Assembly: GCA_902522775.1 (NCBI GenBank)
Contig: CABYWQ010000005.1
Location: forward strand, 60,349 to 124,348
Source: Eutrophosalina sp902522775
Lineage (GTDB): Bacteria > Bacteroidota > Bacteroidia > Flavobacteriales > Flavobacteriaceae
Length of the DNA: 64,000 nt
Reading direction: 5' to 3'
How positions within the stretch are numbered: the stretch's first letter is position 1; each line of letters begins with the position of its first letter. The position numbers were made by a program, and so were the translations under genes. Positions 51,647 to 60,786 of this stretch are shown here, piece after piece. The notes under the pieces are model-generated. The model saw only the letters and a list, made by a program, of their open reading frames with translations, was not told where the DNA came from and did not search any database.

Positions 51647-52822
51647 TTACATTTTTTGATCTAAATGTTTTCCTGTTTCAATATGCATAAAATCAGACAC
51701 ATATTTTTTAATAATTTTAATAATATCAGATTTTTTTGATTCTTTGTTATTGAAAACCTCATCAAAATCAGCTTTTACATTTTCAAAATTGATATTTATT
51801 TTACTTGATTTAATTAACCCTAATGAATCAAAAAAATTCATTTCATAATCTTCTTTTTCTGTATAGAATTCTTCATAACTTTTTTCACCTGATGTTTCTG
51901 TTTTAAAAAAATATATTGGATACTTGTTTAAATTATTATCAAAATCAAATTCTTTTGCGTTTTTTTCAGATGATACTATTTCTGGCGTAAAACCATTAAG
52001 TTTTAAGAAATCTATCGCAATTTCTTTAAAATAAATTTGATCTTTGTGAAAATCTAACTTAGGGAAGAATATATTTCCACTTTCACCTAAAAATGTAGCC
52101 AAAAGGCAAATTTGCCCTGATTGCTCAGGACTAACAAAAAATCGTTTTATATCTGAAGGACAAGATAATGGTTGTTTTTTTGCAATTCTTTTAACAAATC
52201 CATCTAAAAGACTCCCATTTGAAAAGGCAACATTTGCAAATCTTGCGGTTGAAACTCTAAATTCATCTTTCTTTGAAATGATTAATTTCTCCATAATTGA
52301 TTTTGAAGCACCCATGATATTTACAGGATTTGCAGCCTTATCAGTTGAAACGCTAAAAAAATACTTAGGTGATCTTTGAGAACATAAGTTTAAAAGTTTA
52401 ATTGCACCAAAAACATTATTTTTTATGAGAGATTCAATTGAAATTTTATCTTTTTCTGATCTAACATGCTTATGTGCTGAAAAATTAGCTATAATATCAA
52501 AGTGATCTGAAAAAAAAATTTTTTTAAAAGTATCGCTCAACAAGTTGACTGGATATGTAATATATAATGGATTAAAATCTAATAAACTTGAGCTTCTCAA
52601 ATCTCTAGTTAATTCAGTTAATGAGTTTTCATTAACATCGACAACAACTATTTTTTTAGGTTTATAAATCAGCATTTGCTTAATATAATTTGAGCCAATT
52701 GTACCTGCACCTCCAATAATTAAGCATTTTGAGTTTTTTATTTCATTCTTCAAAAAAACATTATTTGATTCTAAGTCTTTAGAAAAATTAATTTTCTTAT
52801 CAACTAAATTATTATAATCCAT
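51647..52822 (-). CDS. CapD-type nucleotide-sugar 4,6-dehydratase (SDR)
   Basis: A soluble SDR of about 391 residues in the polysaccharide biosynthesis CapD/FlaA1 family. The cofactor motif is IIGGAGTIGSNYI; the active-site region is FSVSTDKAANPVNIMGASKSIMEK, where Met replaces the usual SDR Tyr before GASK, as in UDP-GlcNAc C6 dehydratases. It should produce a UDP-4-keto-6-deoxy-HexNAc. An upstream TTG at 52834 would add four residues and overlap the preceding stop; the ATG at 52822 is chosen. Confidence 0.85.
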   Translation of the reverse strand: MDYNNLVDKKINFSKDLESNNVFLKNEIKNSKCLIIGGAGTIGSNYIKQMLIYKPKKIVVVDVNENSLTELTRDLRSSSLLDFNPLYITYPVNLLSDTFKKIFFSDHFDIIANFSAHKHVRSEKDKISIESLIKNNVFGAIKLLNLCSQRSPKYFFSVSTDKAANPVNIMGASKSIMEKLIISKKDEFRVSTARFANVAFSNGSLLDGFVKRIAKKQPLSCPSDIKRFFVSPEQSGQICLLATFLGESGNIFFPKLDFHKDQIYFKEIAIDFLKLNGFTPEIVSSEKNAKEFDFDNNLNKYPIYFFKTETSGEKSYEEFYTEKEDYEMNFFDSLGLIKSSKININFENVKADFDEVFNNKESKKSDIIKIIKKYVSDFMHIETGKHLDQKM

Positions 52823-52830
52823 ATTAAATC

Positions 52831-53721
52831 TCAATTATTCTTGAAAAGTGTAAAAATACCATCTAATGTTTTCAAAGGCATTTCATCTAAACCAAATGCA
52901 TTCTTAATTTTTTTATTGGAGACCATAAAGTTGCCGGTTAACTTATTAAAGTTACTTGAATTAATTGGAAGTTTAAAAAAGTCTCCTGCCTTTACAAAAA
53001 AATCTATAAAAAACTTTGGAATTTTTAGCATTTTTATCTGGTAATTAATTGCTTTAGAGATAGTATTTACTAATTGATTAGTTGAAATAAGATCATCATC
53101 ACATACATTATAAATTCCTGAGGGTATGTTTTTTGAATCAATTAATTTATTGATAATAAAACTAAGATTCATAACACTACAGTAACTTCTTTTATTTTCA
53201 TAATTGTATAAAGGCCACGGAAGCCTTAATTTGCAAAATTTGTATAGCAAGTTAAGATTACCCTTAAAAGAAGAACCATAAATCATTGTTGGTCTTAAAA
53301 TATACACTGCTCTATTATTTATATTATTTATAATATAATTTTCAGCTTTAAGTTTGGATTTTCCATAAAATGTTGTAGGTTGACAATCTATATTTTCAGT
53401 AAGCAAATCGTTTGATTCATCGCAACATGCTTTTACAGTACTCATAAAAATAAATTTCTTACCACTAGATTTTAAAAACTTGTCATAAAGTAATTTAGTA
53501 AGCCTATAGTTTGAAAAGTTATAATCAGAGAATTCAACATTATTTTTTAAATCATGTGCTTTACCAGCAAGATGAATAATTACATCAATATTTTTGTCAA
53601 TTTTATAATCTGAGTCTAAAATATCTGTTCTTGATAAATATTTGAAATTATGGCTACTTAATCTATGCTTTTGTAAATTACTTCCTAAAAAACCATTAAG
53701 GCCTGAAATTAAAACTTTCAA
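52831..53721 (-). CDS. NAD-dependent epimerase/dehydratase family protein (4-ketosugar reductase-like)
   Basis: An extended SDR of 296 residues with the cofactor loop ISGLNGFLGSNL at the N-terminus, IIHLAGKAHDLKNN, FMSTVKA and the active-site YGKSKLKAE (Tyr-x3-Lys). It resembles WbpV/WreQ-type enzymes that reduce UDP-4-keto-6-deoxy-GlcNAc to UDP-QuiNAc. Its place between the HddA gene and the CapD-type dehydratase fits that step; the exact product (QuiNAc or FucNAc) is inference. Confidence 0.8.
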   Translation of the reverse strand: MKVLISGLNGFLGSNLQKHRLSSHNFKYLSRTDILDSDYKIDKNIDVIIHLAGKAHDLKNNVEFSDYNFSNYRLTKLLYDKFLKSSGKKFIFMSTVKACCDESNDLLTENIDCQPTTFYGKSKLKAENYIINNINNRAVYILRPTMIYGSSFKGNLNLLYKFCKLRLPWPLYNYENKRSYCSVMNLSFIINKLIDSKNIPSGIYNVCDDDLISTNQLVNTISKAINYQIKMLKIPKFFIDFFVKAGDFFKLPINSSNFNKLTGNFMVSNKKIKNAFGLDEMPLKTLDGIFTLFKNN

Positions 53722-53723
53722 AA

Positions 53724-54704
53724 TTATACTTTATAATAAATAATTTTACTCCCTTCATTTTCAAATTTAAAATCAATTTTTCTTAAATTTTTTAGAGAGT
53801 TACAAATTTTTTCATGATTTTTTTTATGTGCATATAACAACAAAAAACCGCCTGCCCCCGCGCCTAATATTTTTCCGCCCAAAGCTCCATTTTTTTTTGC
53901 TGTTGAATACCAGTCATCAATATCTAGAGATGATATATTTTTAGAAAGTGTTTTTTTTAGTTTCCAATTTTCATCTAAAATTTCACCAAATGAATCAAGT
54001 CTATTGTTCTCAAGTTCTCTCTTCATATCATAAACTAATCCAACCATCTTTTTCATACTTAAAATCTGTGTTTTCTCATTTAAATTTTTGGATTGAGACA
54101 TTAAAATTTTTGATGCGCTTCGGCTGATACCTGTATAAAACATTAACAGATTATCATTTAATTCTTTAATTGTTTTTGGTTCTGTAATAATAGGCATTAC
54201 ATTAACACTATCGTCTTTATTAAATTCTATGATATTTAACCCACCAAATGAAGCTGCATATTGATCTTGTTTACCAATTGGTTCTTTACACATTTCTATT
54301 TCAATTTTACATGAATCCTCAGCAAGTTTTTCTTTGGAAATAAAATTACCCTTATAAGCATTTAACACATGAAGAAGAGCAGTTGTAAATGTTGATGAAG
54401 AACCTAATCCAGTCCCCTTTGATGGAATATCAGCAATAGATGTAATTTCAACTCCTTTTCTAATTTTTAGAAAATTTAAACTATTCTTAACTAATTCATG
54501 CTGAAGTTCGCTAATATTATTTACTAACTCTGTTTTAGAGTATGCAACCCTAATTCCATCATCAAATTTCTTATTAACATTCACATATATATATTTATCA
54601 ATTGTGGTGCTTAAAACTGCACCTCCATGTTTTTTATAATAGGTTGGCAAATCACTACCACCTCCTACAAAACTCATTCTCAATGGGGCTTTACTTATTA
54701 TCAT
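53724..54704 (-). CDS. hddA: D-glycero-alpha-D-manno-heptose 7-phosphate kinase (GHMP family)
   Basis: A GHMP kinase of 326 residues phosphorylating heptose 7-phosphate at C1 in the GDP-heptose pathway. Motifs: APLRMSFVGGGSDLPTYY at the N-terminus, the ATP loop KGTGLGSSSTFTTALLHVL, and the C-terminal GALGGKILGAGAGGFLLLY. The N-terminal form RMSFVGGGSDLP is characteristic of HddA/fucokinase-like enzymes; assignment as HddA rests on gmhA and the hddC-gmhB fusion in the same operon. It overlaps the fusion gene by 4 bp. Confidence 0.87.
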   Translation of the reverse strand: MIISKAPLRMSFVGGGSDLPTYYKKHGGAVLSTTIDKYIYVNVNKKFDDGIRVAYSKTELVNNISELQHELVKNSLNFLKIRKGVEITSIADIPSKGTGLGSSSTFTTALLHVLNAYKGNFISKEKLAEDSCKIEIEMCKEPIGKQDQYAASFGGLNIIEFNKDDSVNVMPIITEPKTIKELNDNLLMFYTGISRSASKILMSQSKNLNEKTQILSMKKMVGLVYDMKRELENNRLDSFGEILDENWKLKKTLSKNISSLDIDDWYSTAKKNGALGGKILGAGAGGFLLLYAHKKNHEKICNSLKNLRKIDFKFENEGSKIIYYKV

Positions 54705-56011
54705 TGTTGTCTTTTTATAATTAATTTGGAGGCTTCTTCCAGATTTTCAGAGACATAATTAGGTTTATAATTATATTTATTATCTCGACCTGCATTTCCT
54801 GTTTTTACTAAAATAGATTTAACTTTTGATTTAAATGAGGCTGCTAAATCAGCTGTTGAATCTCCAATAAACCATGATTTTTCTCTATCTATGTTGTATT
54901 CTTTGATAGCCTTTTCTATCATTCCATTCTCAGGTTTCCTGCAATTACATTTTATTTTTAAGTATTTTACTTCACCAGGAAAGCCAGAGTCAGGATGATG
55001 AGGACAGTAATAAATTTTGTCAAAAAAAGTTTTACTTTTAGACAAAGATTTTTCAATTTTCCAGTGTATTTGATTCAAAGTTTCAATACTACATTCTCCC
55101 CTTGCAATAACCGGTTGATTAGTGATTAAAAAAACTAAAAAACCCTCTTTTTTCAAATTATATATTGAAGATGTAACAAAATTATATAATTTTATTTGCT
55201 CAGGACTTGAAATAAAACCATTTTCAAAATTTATAGTGCCATCTCTGTCTATAAAAACTGCTTTTTGCTTTAATTTTAACGAACTATTTTCTACAAAACC
55301 ATTTTTTAAATCAAATTCACATTTATCCAATCTTTCTGGGGTACCACAATCTTTAATATACTCTGATGAATTATAACCTATAATTTTCAATTTGTATATC
55401 AATTTTGGAAATAGATGTTTTGCTAAATCAAATTCTCCAATTTCTAAATTAATATCAACTATACTATTCTTATTCATAATATAAAAGGCTGCATTTACCA
55501 AATTAGGATAAAAGAAGTTATCATTGTGAGGATAGTTATGAAACTTAATTACTCTGTTTTCATCATTAATTTCAACTAAGTCTGAATCATAAGGATGATC
55601 ATTTGGATGTAGGTATAATGTAATGTCAGCATTATTTAAATTATGGAATTTTTGGAATCTCTTAATATCAATATTAAATAATGTATCTCCATAAACTACC
55701 AAAAAAATATCATCTAAAAAATTAATGGATGACAACAAAGCTCCAGCTGTACCAACTTTACCATCTTCATCTAATTTAATATTTATATCTAAATCCCAGT
55801 ATTTATTTTTTTTGCAAAAAGAAACTATTTCTCCGAATTTATAATTTACTAATAATAAAATTTTTTTTATACTATTTTTTTTTAAAGCAAGTATTTGTCT
55901 TTCTAGAAGTGAAACACCTAGAATATCAACTAAAGGTTTAGGTCTACCTTTCAATCTACTTCTGAGTCTTGTCCCCTTTCCTCCTGCTAAAATTACAGCT
56001 TGCTTGATCAC
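54701..56011 (-). CDS. Bifunctional heptose-1-phosphate guanylyltransferase / heptose bisphosphate phosphatase (HddC-GmhB fusion)
   Basis: A 436-residue two-domain enzyme. Residues 1-230 are a nucleotidyltransferase with AVILAGGKGTRLRSRLKGRP and a VVYGDTLFN metal site, matching HddC. From about 245 a HAD phosphatase follows: KAVFIDRDGTINFENGFI (nucleophile Asp and acid Asp in DRDGT), ITNQ, and the zinc loop CPHHPDSGFPGE with CNCRKP, the hallmark of GmhB, then WFIGDSTADLAAS. The fusion performs the third and fourth steps to GDP-D-glycero-alpha-D-manno-heptose. Fused because both domains lie in one uninterrupted frame. Confidence 0.87.
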   Translation of the reverse strand: MIKQAVILAGGKGTRLRSRLKGRPKPLVDILGVSLLERQILALKKNSIKKILLLVNYKFGEIVSFCKKNKYWDLDINIKLDEDGKVGTAGALLSSINFLDDIFLVVYGDTLFNIDIKRFQKFHNLNNADITLYLHPNDHPYDSDLVEINDENRVIKFHNYPHNDNFFYPNLVNAAFYIMNKNSIVDINLEIGEFDLAKHLFPKLIYKLKIIGYNSSEYIKDCGTPERLDKCEFDLKNGFVENSSLKLKQKAVFIDRDGTINFENGFISSPEQIKLYNFVTSSIYNLKKEGFLVFLITNQPVIARGECSIETLNQIHWKIEKSLSKSKTFFDKIYYCPHHPDSGFPGEVKYLKIKCNCRKPENGMIEKAIKEYNIDREKSWFIGDSTADLAASFKSKVKSILVKTGNAGRDNKYNYKPNYVSENLEEASKLIIKRQQ

Positions 56012-56973
56012 AATATTTGATCTTTAATTTGTTTTATTGCTTTTAAAATAGTTTGATGTGAATTTAATTTTGGCTTCCAACCTAAATTTTTAATCTTTTC
56101 AATTGAGTAGTTAAATTTAGGAATATCACCAACCCAGCCTTTATTACCCTTACCATAAATAATTTTACAATCGTAAGAGGTTGATTTAACTACCTCCTCG
56201 GCAATTGTTTTAACCTCAACTCCATCATCCATATCTGGACCGATATTAAATACATTTAAACCTTTATTGCCAAGTATTTCACGAACAAATAACATTGCAT
56301 CTATTAATTCCTCAACATGTAAATATGATTTTTTTTGTGTTCCATTACCCAAAACGTTTAGGTTTTCAGAATCAATTTTTAATTTATTAAAAAAATCAAA
56401 AATTACACCATGGGTTGCAGGTATACCAACAACATTAGGAAATCTAAAAATTATAGCAGTTTTTAAAAATGATTGTGATGAAGATGAAATTAATGCTTCA
56501 GATGCTAATTTCATTGCTCCGTAATTAGAGTGTGGAAGCAGAGGACCTGTTTCCTCTCTAATTGATTTATCTCCATGATCACCATATATTGCAGAGGATG
56601 AAGAAAAATAAATATTTTCAACATTATTATGTTTCATCCATTTAATAATATTGTAGGTTGTCATAAAAGTATCTTTATAATCAACTTTCATATATTTTAC
56701 ACCTGATGGAATATCTGAATTAGCAGCTAGATGCCAAACTTCATCTATTCCGTGTGACTTGTGTATTGGATTTAAAACTTTTTCTAAGTCATCATAATCA
56801 CTTACATCACATTTTAAAAATTTAAAATTATTATTATTGAAAAAACTCTTAATGTTCACTTCACATCCTCTTGAATAATTATCAATACAAAAAACACTAT
56901 ATCTTTTGTTAAGAAATTTTTTTATCAGATTTGGTCCTACAAAGCCAGCACCTCCAGTTATTAAAATTTTCAT
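56008..56973 (-). CDS. NAD-dependent nucleotide-sugar epimerase/dehydratase (SDR)
   Basis: An extended SDR of 321 residues: cofactor loop ITGGAGFVGPNLIKKFL, the Asp-binding strand VFCIDNYSRG, YFSSSSAIYGD, and active-site YGAMKLASEAL (Tyr-x3-Lys). The FRFPNVVG and GNGTQKKSYLHVEEL segments are those of GalE/WcaG-type enzymes. Encoded inside the heptose genes with a 4-bp overlap to the fusion gene, so it may oxidise or epimerise the GDP-heptose; a UDP-hexose epimerase is equally possible. Confidence 0.8.
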   Translation of the reverse strand: MKILITGGAGFVGPNLIKKFLNKRYSVFCIDNYSRGCEVNIKSFFNNNNFKFLKCDVSDYDDLEKVLNPIHKSHGIDEVWHLAANSDIPSGVKYMKVDYKDTFMTTYNIIKWMKHNNVENIYFSSSSAIYGDHGDKSIREETGPLLPHSNYGAMKLASEALISSSSQSFLKTAIIFRFPNVVGIPATHGVIFDFFNKLKIDSENLNVLGNGTQKKSYLHVEELIDAMLFVREILGNKGLNVFNIGPDMDDGVEVKTIAEEVVKSTSYDCKIIYGKGNKGWVGDIPKFNYSIEKIKNLGWKPKLNSHQTILKAIKQIKDQIL

Positions 56974-56978
56974 ATTAT

Positions 56979-58070
56979 TTAATTAAAAAAATTATTTTCT
57001 TCAAATATGTTATTATAAATATTATTAATATTTTCAAAGTCGTGATTTTCTTTAACCCATTTTTTTGAATTTTTCTTTAGAAAATTTAATTTTTTAGTGT
57101 CAAAAGAAATATAATTTATTATTTTTTCTGAAAGAGACTTTGTAGAAAATTCTGTAAAAGCATATTCTTTAAGAAAATCAGGGACTGCGTCCCTGCATCC
57201 AGTAACATCAGTTGTAATTATTAGAGACTCATATAACTGAGCTTCTAACAATATCATAGGTAAACCCTCACCATACATACTAGGCAATAAAACAATGTCA
57301 GATTTTTCAAGTAGATTCATTTTTAAATTTTCTGAGACTTCACCCAAATATTCAATATCTTGAAATTTAATCTCTTCAAAAAATTTTGGCTTTTCTTGCT
57401 TATCACTTAAACTCATTTCACCAGCAATTAATAACTTTAATTCAGGGTTTGTTTTCTTAAGATTTTTGAAGGCATCAATTATAATAAATATCCCTTTTTC
57501 TGAAATTATTCTAGACAAATAAAGTAGATACTTAAAATTATCGTTCTTTTTAATCTTATTTTGAATTTTTGTATTAAGACCCTCTGATGGAATTTTTTTA
57601 ACAAGATTATTGTTTAGTTTTGATCTGAAAAAACTATAATTTTCTTTATTCATAGTAATAGTCAAGTTTGATTTATTCAGAGAAAAAAAGAATAATTTAT
57701 GATAGAATGAAGTTTCTGTTGTAATTTGTTTAGACATGCTTCCTAGCCCAGAAATTACAGCAGCATGTTTATAATTAAAAAACCTCGCAATTAAACCACA
57801 ATAAATATTGACTTTAGGGGCGAAGGATATAACATGTGAGGGTTTATGATGGATTATTATTTTTAACAACTTTAAAAAAATGATAATTTCTTTAATTTTA
57901 CCGCCTCTGTTATAAGCACCCCACCAAACAATTTGATTAATATCACTTTCTACTAAAAAATCACCTACAAATTTTAGATCATCAACCTTGTCTTTTAAAA
58001 AATAATAAAGATTTTTTCTAATTCTAATATTTTGAATGTTACTAGCAGAAATTATTAAACATTTTTTCAT
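56979..58070 (-). CDS. Glycosyltransferase, GT4 family
   Basis: A cytoplasmic-face transferase of 363 residues adding one sugar to the lipid-linked repeat unit. N-terminal Rossmann domain with SHVISFAPKVNIYCGLIARF; C-terminal donor-binding domain with LYLSRIISEKGI, LLIAGEM and the E-x7-E motif EGLPMILLEAQ near residue 275. Typical of retaining GT4 enzymes in capsule and O-antigen loci. Lies between gmhA and the SDR with 3-5 bp gaps. Donor sugar unknown. Confidence 0.86.
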   Translation of the reverse strand: MKKCLIISASNIQNIRIRKNLYYFLKDKVDDLKFVGDFLVESDINQIVWWGAYNRGGKIKEIIIFLKLLKIIIHHKPSHVISFAPKVNIYCGLIARFFNYKHAAVISGLGSMSKQITTETSFYHKLFFFSLNKSNLTITMNKENYSFFRSKLNNNLVKKIPSEGLNTKIQNKIKKNDNFKYLLYLSRIISEKGIFIIIDAFKNLKKTNPELKLLIAGEMSLSDKQEKPKFFEEIKFQDIEYLGEVSENLKMNLLEKSDIVLLPSMYGEGLPMILLEAQLYESLIITTDVTGCRDAVPDFLKEYAFTEFSTKSLSEKIINYISFDTKKLNFLKKNSKKWVKENHDFENINNIYNNIFEENNFFN

Positions 58071-58073
58071 AAA

Positions 58074-58694
58074 TCAAAATGTTAAATTGTCAGAATTCAT
58101 ATTTTGAAAATCATTTCTACTCCATTCTTTTATATTCATCATTTTATCTAGAATCATATGTAAAAAAATTTGATGACAACATTCTACGATACCATAGGTT
58201 TTCATTGGAACATAGATAGAATAAGTTCCAATTTTGATAGATTCATTATTTGGTTTTAGCCCAGAAAGTGTTAAAGTTTCAATATTTGATTTTCTACAAT
58301 ATTTTAGAAGATTAACTATGTTAGGGCTATTACCACTTGAACTAATAGATATTACAAAATCATCTTTTGTTATATTATTCATTTTAACAAATTCAACAAA
58401 TGAATCATCATAAGAGTAATCGTTTGAAATTGCCGTTAATAAAGCGCTATCACTAAGAGATTTAGAAATAATTTTTCCATTTTTCATAAAATCTAAAGCC
58501 ATATGATTTGCAAATGAAGAGCTTGCTCCATTTCCAAAAAAATACAATGAAGCTTTGTTTTTTTTTAACTTTAATAATCTTGAATTTATTTTTTCAAAAA
58601 AAACCTCAATTGATATTTCTTTTTTCTTGATCGAGTATTTACTTTTTTTTAACCCTAAGTCTATTGAGTTAAAATATTTTTTTTCATAATTCAT
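58074..58694 (-). CDS. gmhA: Sedoheptulose-7-phosphate isomerase (SIS domain)
   Basis: The first enzyme of heptose synthesis, turning sedoheptulose 7-phosphate into D-glycero-D-manno-heptose 7-phosphate. The 206-residue SIS-domain protein has FFGNGASSSFANHMALDF, ALLTAISNDYSYDD, VISISSSGNSPNIVNLL and a C-terminal YGIVECCHQIFLHMI with the metal/active-site Glu and His typical of GmhA. Encoded with hddA and the hddC-gmhB fusion, which fixes the pathway. Confidence 0.87.
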   Translation of the reverse strand: MNYEKKYFNSIDLGLKKSKYSIKKKEISIEVFFEKINSRLLKLKKNKASLYFFGNGASSSFANHMALDFMKNGKIISKSLSDSALLTAISNDYSYDDSFVEFVKMNNITKDDFVISISSSGNSPNIVNLLKYCRKSNIETLTLSGLKPNNESIKIGTYSIYVPMKTYGIVECCHQIFLHMILDKMMNIKEWSRNDFQNMNSDNLTF

Positions 58695-58704
58695 TTTTAC
58701 TTAT

Positions 58705-59661
58705 TTATTGTGCACCCTGATATTCTTTAATATAATCAGTTGGTAATTTATCTTTTAATCCTTTCATTTTCTTTCCGATAAAAAAAACACCACATGCTCC
58801 ATCGATGTTCCATGAAGTTGGTATTAATAAATCAAAAAATCTAATCCAAAAAAATAAAACTTTAAAAAACTTTCCAATTAGTCTAGATCTAAATAGCCCA
58901 CCAATTAAAAACTCTATTGACCATAAAAAACTTCTTCCTAATCCACCAATATATCCAGATTTAATTTCATCAAACTTTCCAAACAGAACCTTTTTTCCCA
59001 TCAAGGTAAATCTTGTAAAATCATATGCGCCCTCATGAACATGTTGAAGAAATGGAGTTTCAGCGTAAATTAAGCCATCTGTTTTCAAGACCCTATGACA
59101 TTCATCAACAACTAAGTTTGGATACATTACATGCTCAAGAACAGCTTGAATAATAATCAAACTGAAAGTATTTGATTTAAAAGGAATTGAGTGAGCATCA
59201 GCAATTAGATCAATATTTTCAGAGTAATAGACATCGAAAGAAGTTATATTTTTGGAATATTTTTTCAAAAAAAATTCCATTCCAGAACCATTTGTTCCAC
59301 CACCTACAATTAATATTTTTAATCTTTCGTAATTATCTAAATTAGAACTAATGAATTTTAAATTTTTTAATGTTGTTATTGAAGATCCATTTAAAAGTTT
59401 AAAAATAGCTTTCTTAATTATTACTGACCTATCTTTTCTTCTGACTTTACTTTTACCAATTGAATCAAATAATTTATTTTCTAATATTACAGAATTATTA
59501 TAATCAACTAATACTAATTTTTTATTAATGCTTTTAAAATGATTTATTGAGTTATCACAATTTGAATTACTACAATAAAATTTATCCTTATTATTCAAAA
59601 TTGAACTTTTACATTTAGGACAAATTAAGGAATCAATATTCAAAACTCTGTGCTTTTCCAA
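58705..59661 (-). CDS. Class I SAM-dependent methyltransferase with N-terminal zinc ribbon
   Basis: A 318-residue protein with an N-terminal zinc ribbon (CPKC near residue 16 and CSNSNC near 29-34) followed by a Rossmann methyltransferase: ILIVGGGTNGSG is motif I, DAHSIPFKSNTFSLIIIQAVLEHVMYP region motif II/III. Probably methylates a sugar or a terminal group of the repeat unit. The start overlaps the preceding glycosyltransferase gene by 22 bp. Substrate is inference from context. Confidence 0.78.
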   Translation of the reverse strand: MEKHRVLNIDSLICPKCKSSILNNKDKFYCSNSNCDNSINHFKSINKKLVLVDYNNSVILENKLFDSIGKSKVRRKDRSVIIKKAIFKLLNGSSITTLKNLKFISSNLDNYERLKILIVGGGTNGSGMEFFLKKYSKNITSFDVYYSENIDLIADAHSIPFKSNTFSLIIIQAVLEHVMYPNLVVDECHRVLKTDGLIYAETPFLQHVHEGAYDFTRFTLMGKKVLFGKFDEIKSGYIGGLGRSFLWSIEFLIGGLFRSRLIGKFFKVLFFWIRFFDLLIPTSWNIDGACGVFFIGKKMKGLKDKLPTDYIKEYQGAQ

Positions 59662-60779
59662 ACTAAGATATATCTATTTATCATTTTATTCATACTAAAA
59701 TTATTTTTAATTCTCTCTCTTGATAATCTTCTTTTTTCATTCCATTTTACACTATTTGAGAATTCATTAATAGCGTTAGTAATTGCAATACCCATCTGCA
59801 CAGGATTAGACCTAGGAACAATCCATCCTGTATTTCCGATAATGTTTTTTACATCACCAACATCAGTACCTATACAAACAACCTCACTAGACATAGCTTC
59901 ACATATAACATTTGGAAATGCTTCACCTTTACTTGATAAAATATGAACATCCATTGCTGAATAAAACTCATCAATATTATTTTTAGAACCCAATAGTTTT
60001 AATTCAATTTCATTTAAATTGTTTTCTTTAATTATTTCAGTTAGTTCATTATTTTCATGCGTCATATTATTTCCAATAAAAAGCAAATAAATCTTATCAA
60101 AAAGCTTTTTATCTGATTTTATGTATTTTAATGATTTTATTAAATTTTCGTGATCTTTTATAATGTCCCATCTTGCAACACAACCAATAACCAAAGATTT
60201 TTCACATAAATTAATAGATTTTTTAATTAATGTTTTTGTTTTTTCTTCAAAATGAAATTTTGATAAGTCAAATCCTAAATTGATAACCTCAAAAATATTT
60301 CTATAAAATAATTTTTTGTGTACAGAGATTGATTGTTTAGAACAAATTATAATTTTTTTGGGAATTATGTGAGACAATATTCCACATAACCTTGCAGTTA
60401 TTATGGTTGACAGCGGAGTTACATTTAAATCAAGATTAAAATTATGAACTCCCCAATAAATTTTTTTAACACCAGCTAAAAAAGCAATAATTCCTCCAAT
60501 TAAATCTGAATGATACATCCACGTTTGAACTATATCAGGTTTCAAATTTTTAATTATTTTATAAAGATTAATAAGACTTTTAAGTTTAAGTCTTCTTCTT
60601 GGCATTTCTAAATAATAACATTCAATTCCTAAATCTTCAATATACTTACCAAAAAATCCACTGTCAGTTAATGAAATAATAATATGTTCAATATTACTAT
60701 TATCATGCTTAACTAAATTATATAATGCTCTTTCTGCTCCTCCTTGAATTAAACCAGTTATTATGTGAACAACCTTCAT
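59640..60779 (-). CDS. Glycosyltransferase, GT4 family
   Basis: A 379-residue GT-B fold transferase. The N-terminal VVHIITGLIQGGAERALYNL is a common GT4 acceptor-loop signature, the C-terminal half has IGCVARWDIIKDHENLIKSL, LLFIGNN and the donor-binding region LSSKGEAFPNVICEAMS with the E-x7-E glutamates. It follows the polymerase gene by 7 bp. Acts in repeat-unit assembly; sugar unknown. Confidence 0.87.
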   Translation of the reverse strand: MKVVHIITGLIQGGAERALYNLVKHDNSNIEHIIISLTDSGFFGKYIEDLGIECYYLEMPRRRLKLKSLINLYKIIKNLKPDIVQTWMYHSDLIGGIIAFLAGVKKIYWGVHNFNLDLNVTPLSTIITARLCGILSHIIPKKIIICSKQSISVHKKLFYRNIFEVINLGFDLSKFHFEEKTKTLIKKSINLCEKSLVIGCVARWDIIKDHENLIKSLKYIKSDKKLFDKIYLLFIGNNMTHENNELTEIIKENNLNEIELKLLGSKNNIDEFYSAMDVHILSSKGEAFPNVICEAMSSEVVCIGTDVGDVKNIIGNTGWIVPRSNPVQMGIAITNAINEFSNSVKWNEKRRLSRERIKNNFSMNKMINRYILVWKSTEF

Positions 60780-60786
60780 TCTGATT

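Noticed and set aside
58074..58694. Heptose genes as part of LPS inner-core synthesis
   Set aside because: Core heptose uses the ADP route with HldE and HldD; here the GHMP kinase and guanylyltransferase-type domain indicate the GDP route, and the genes sit in a Wzx/Wzy operon.
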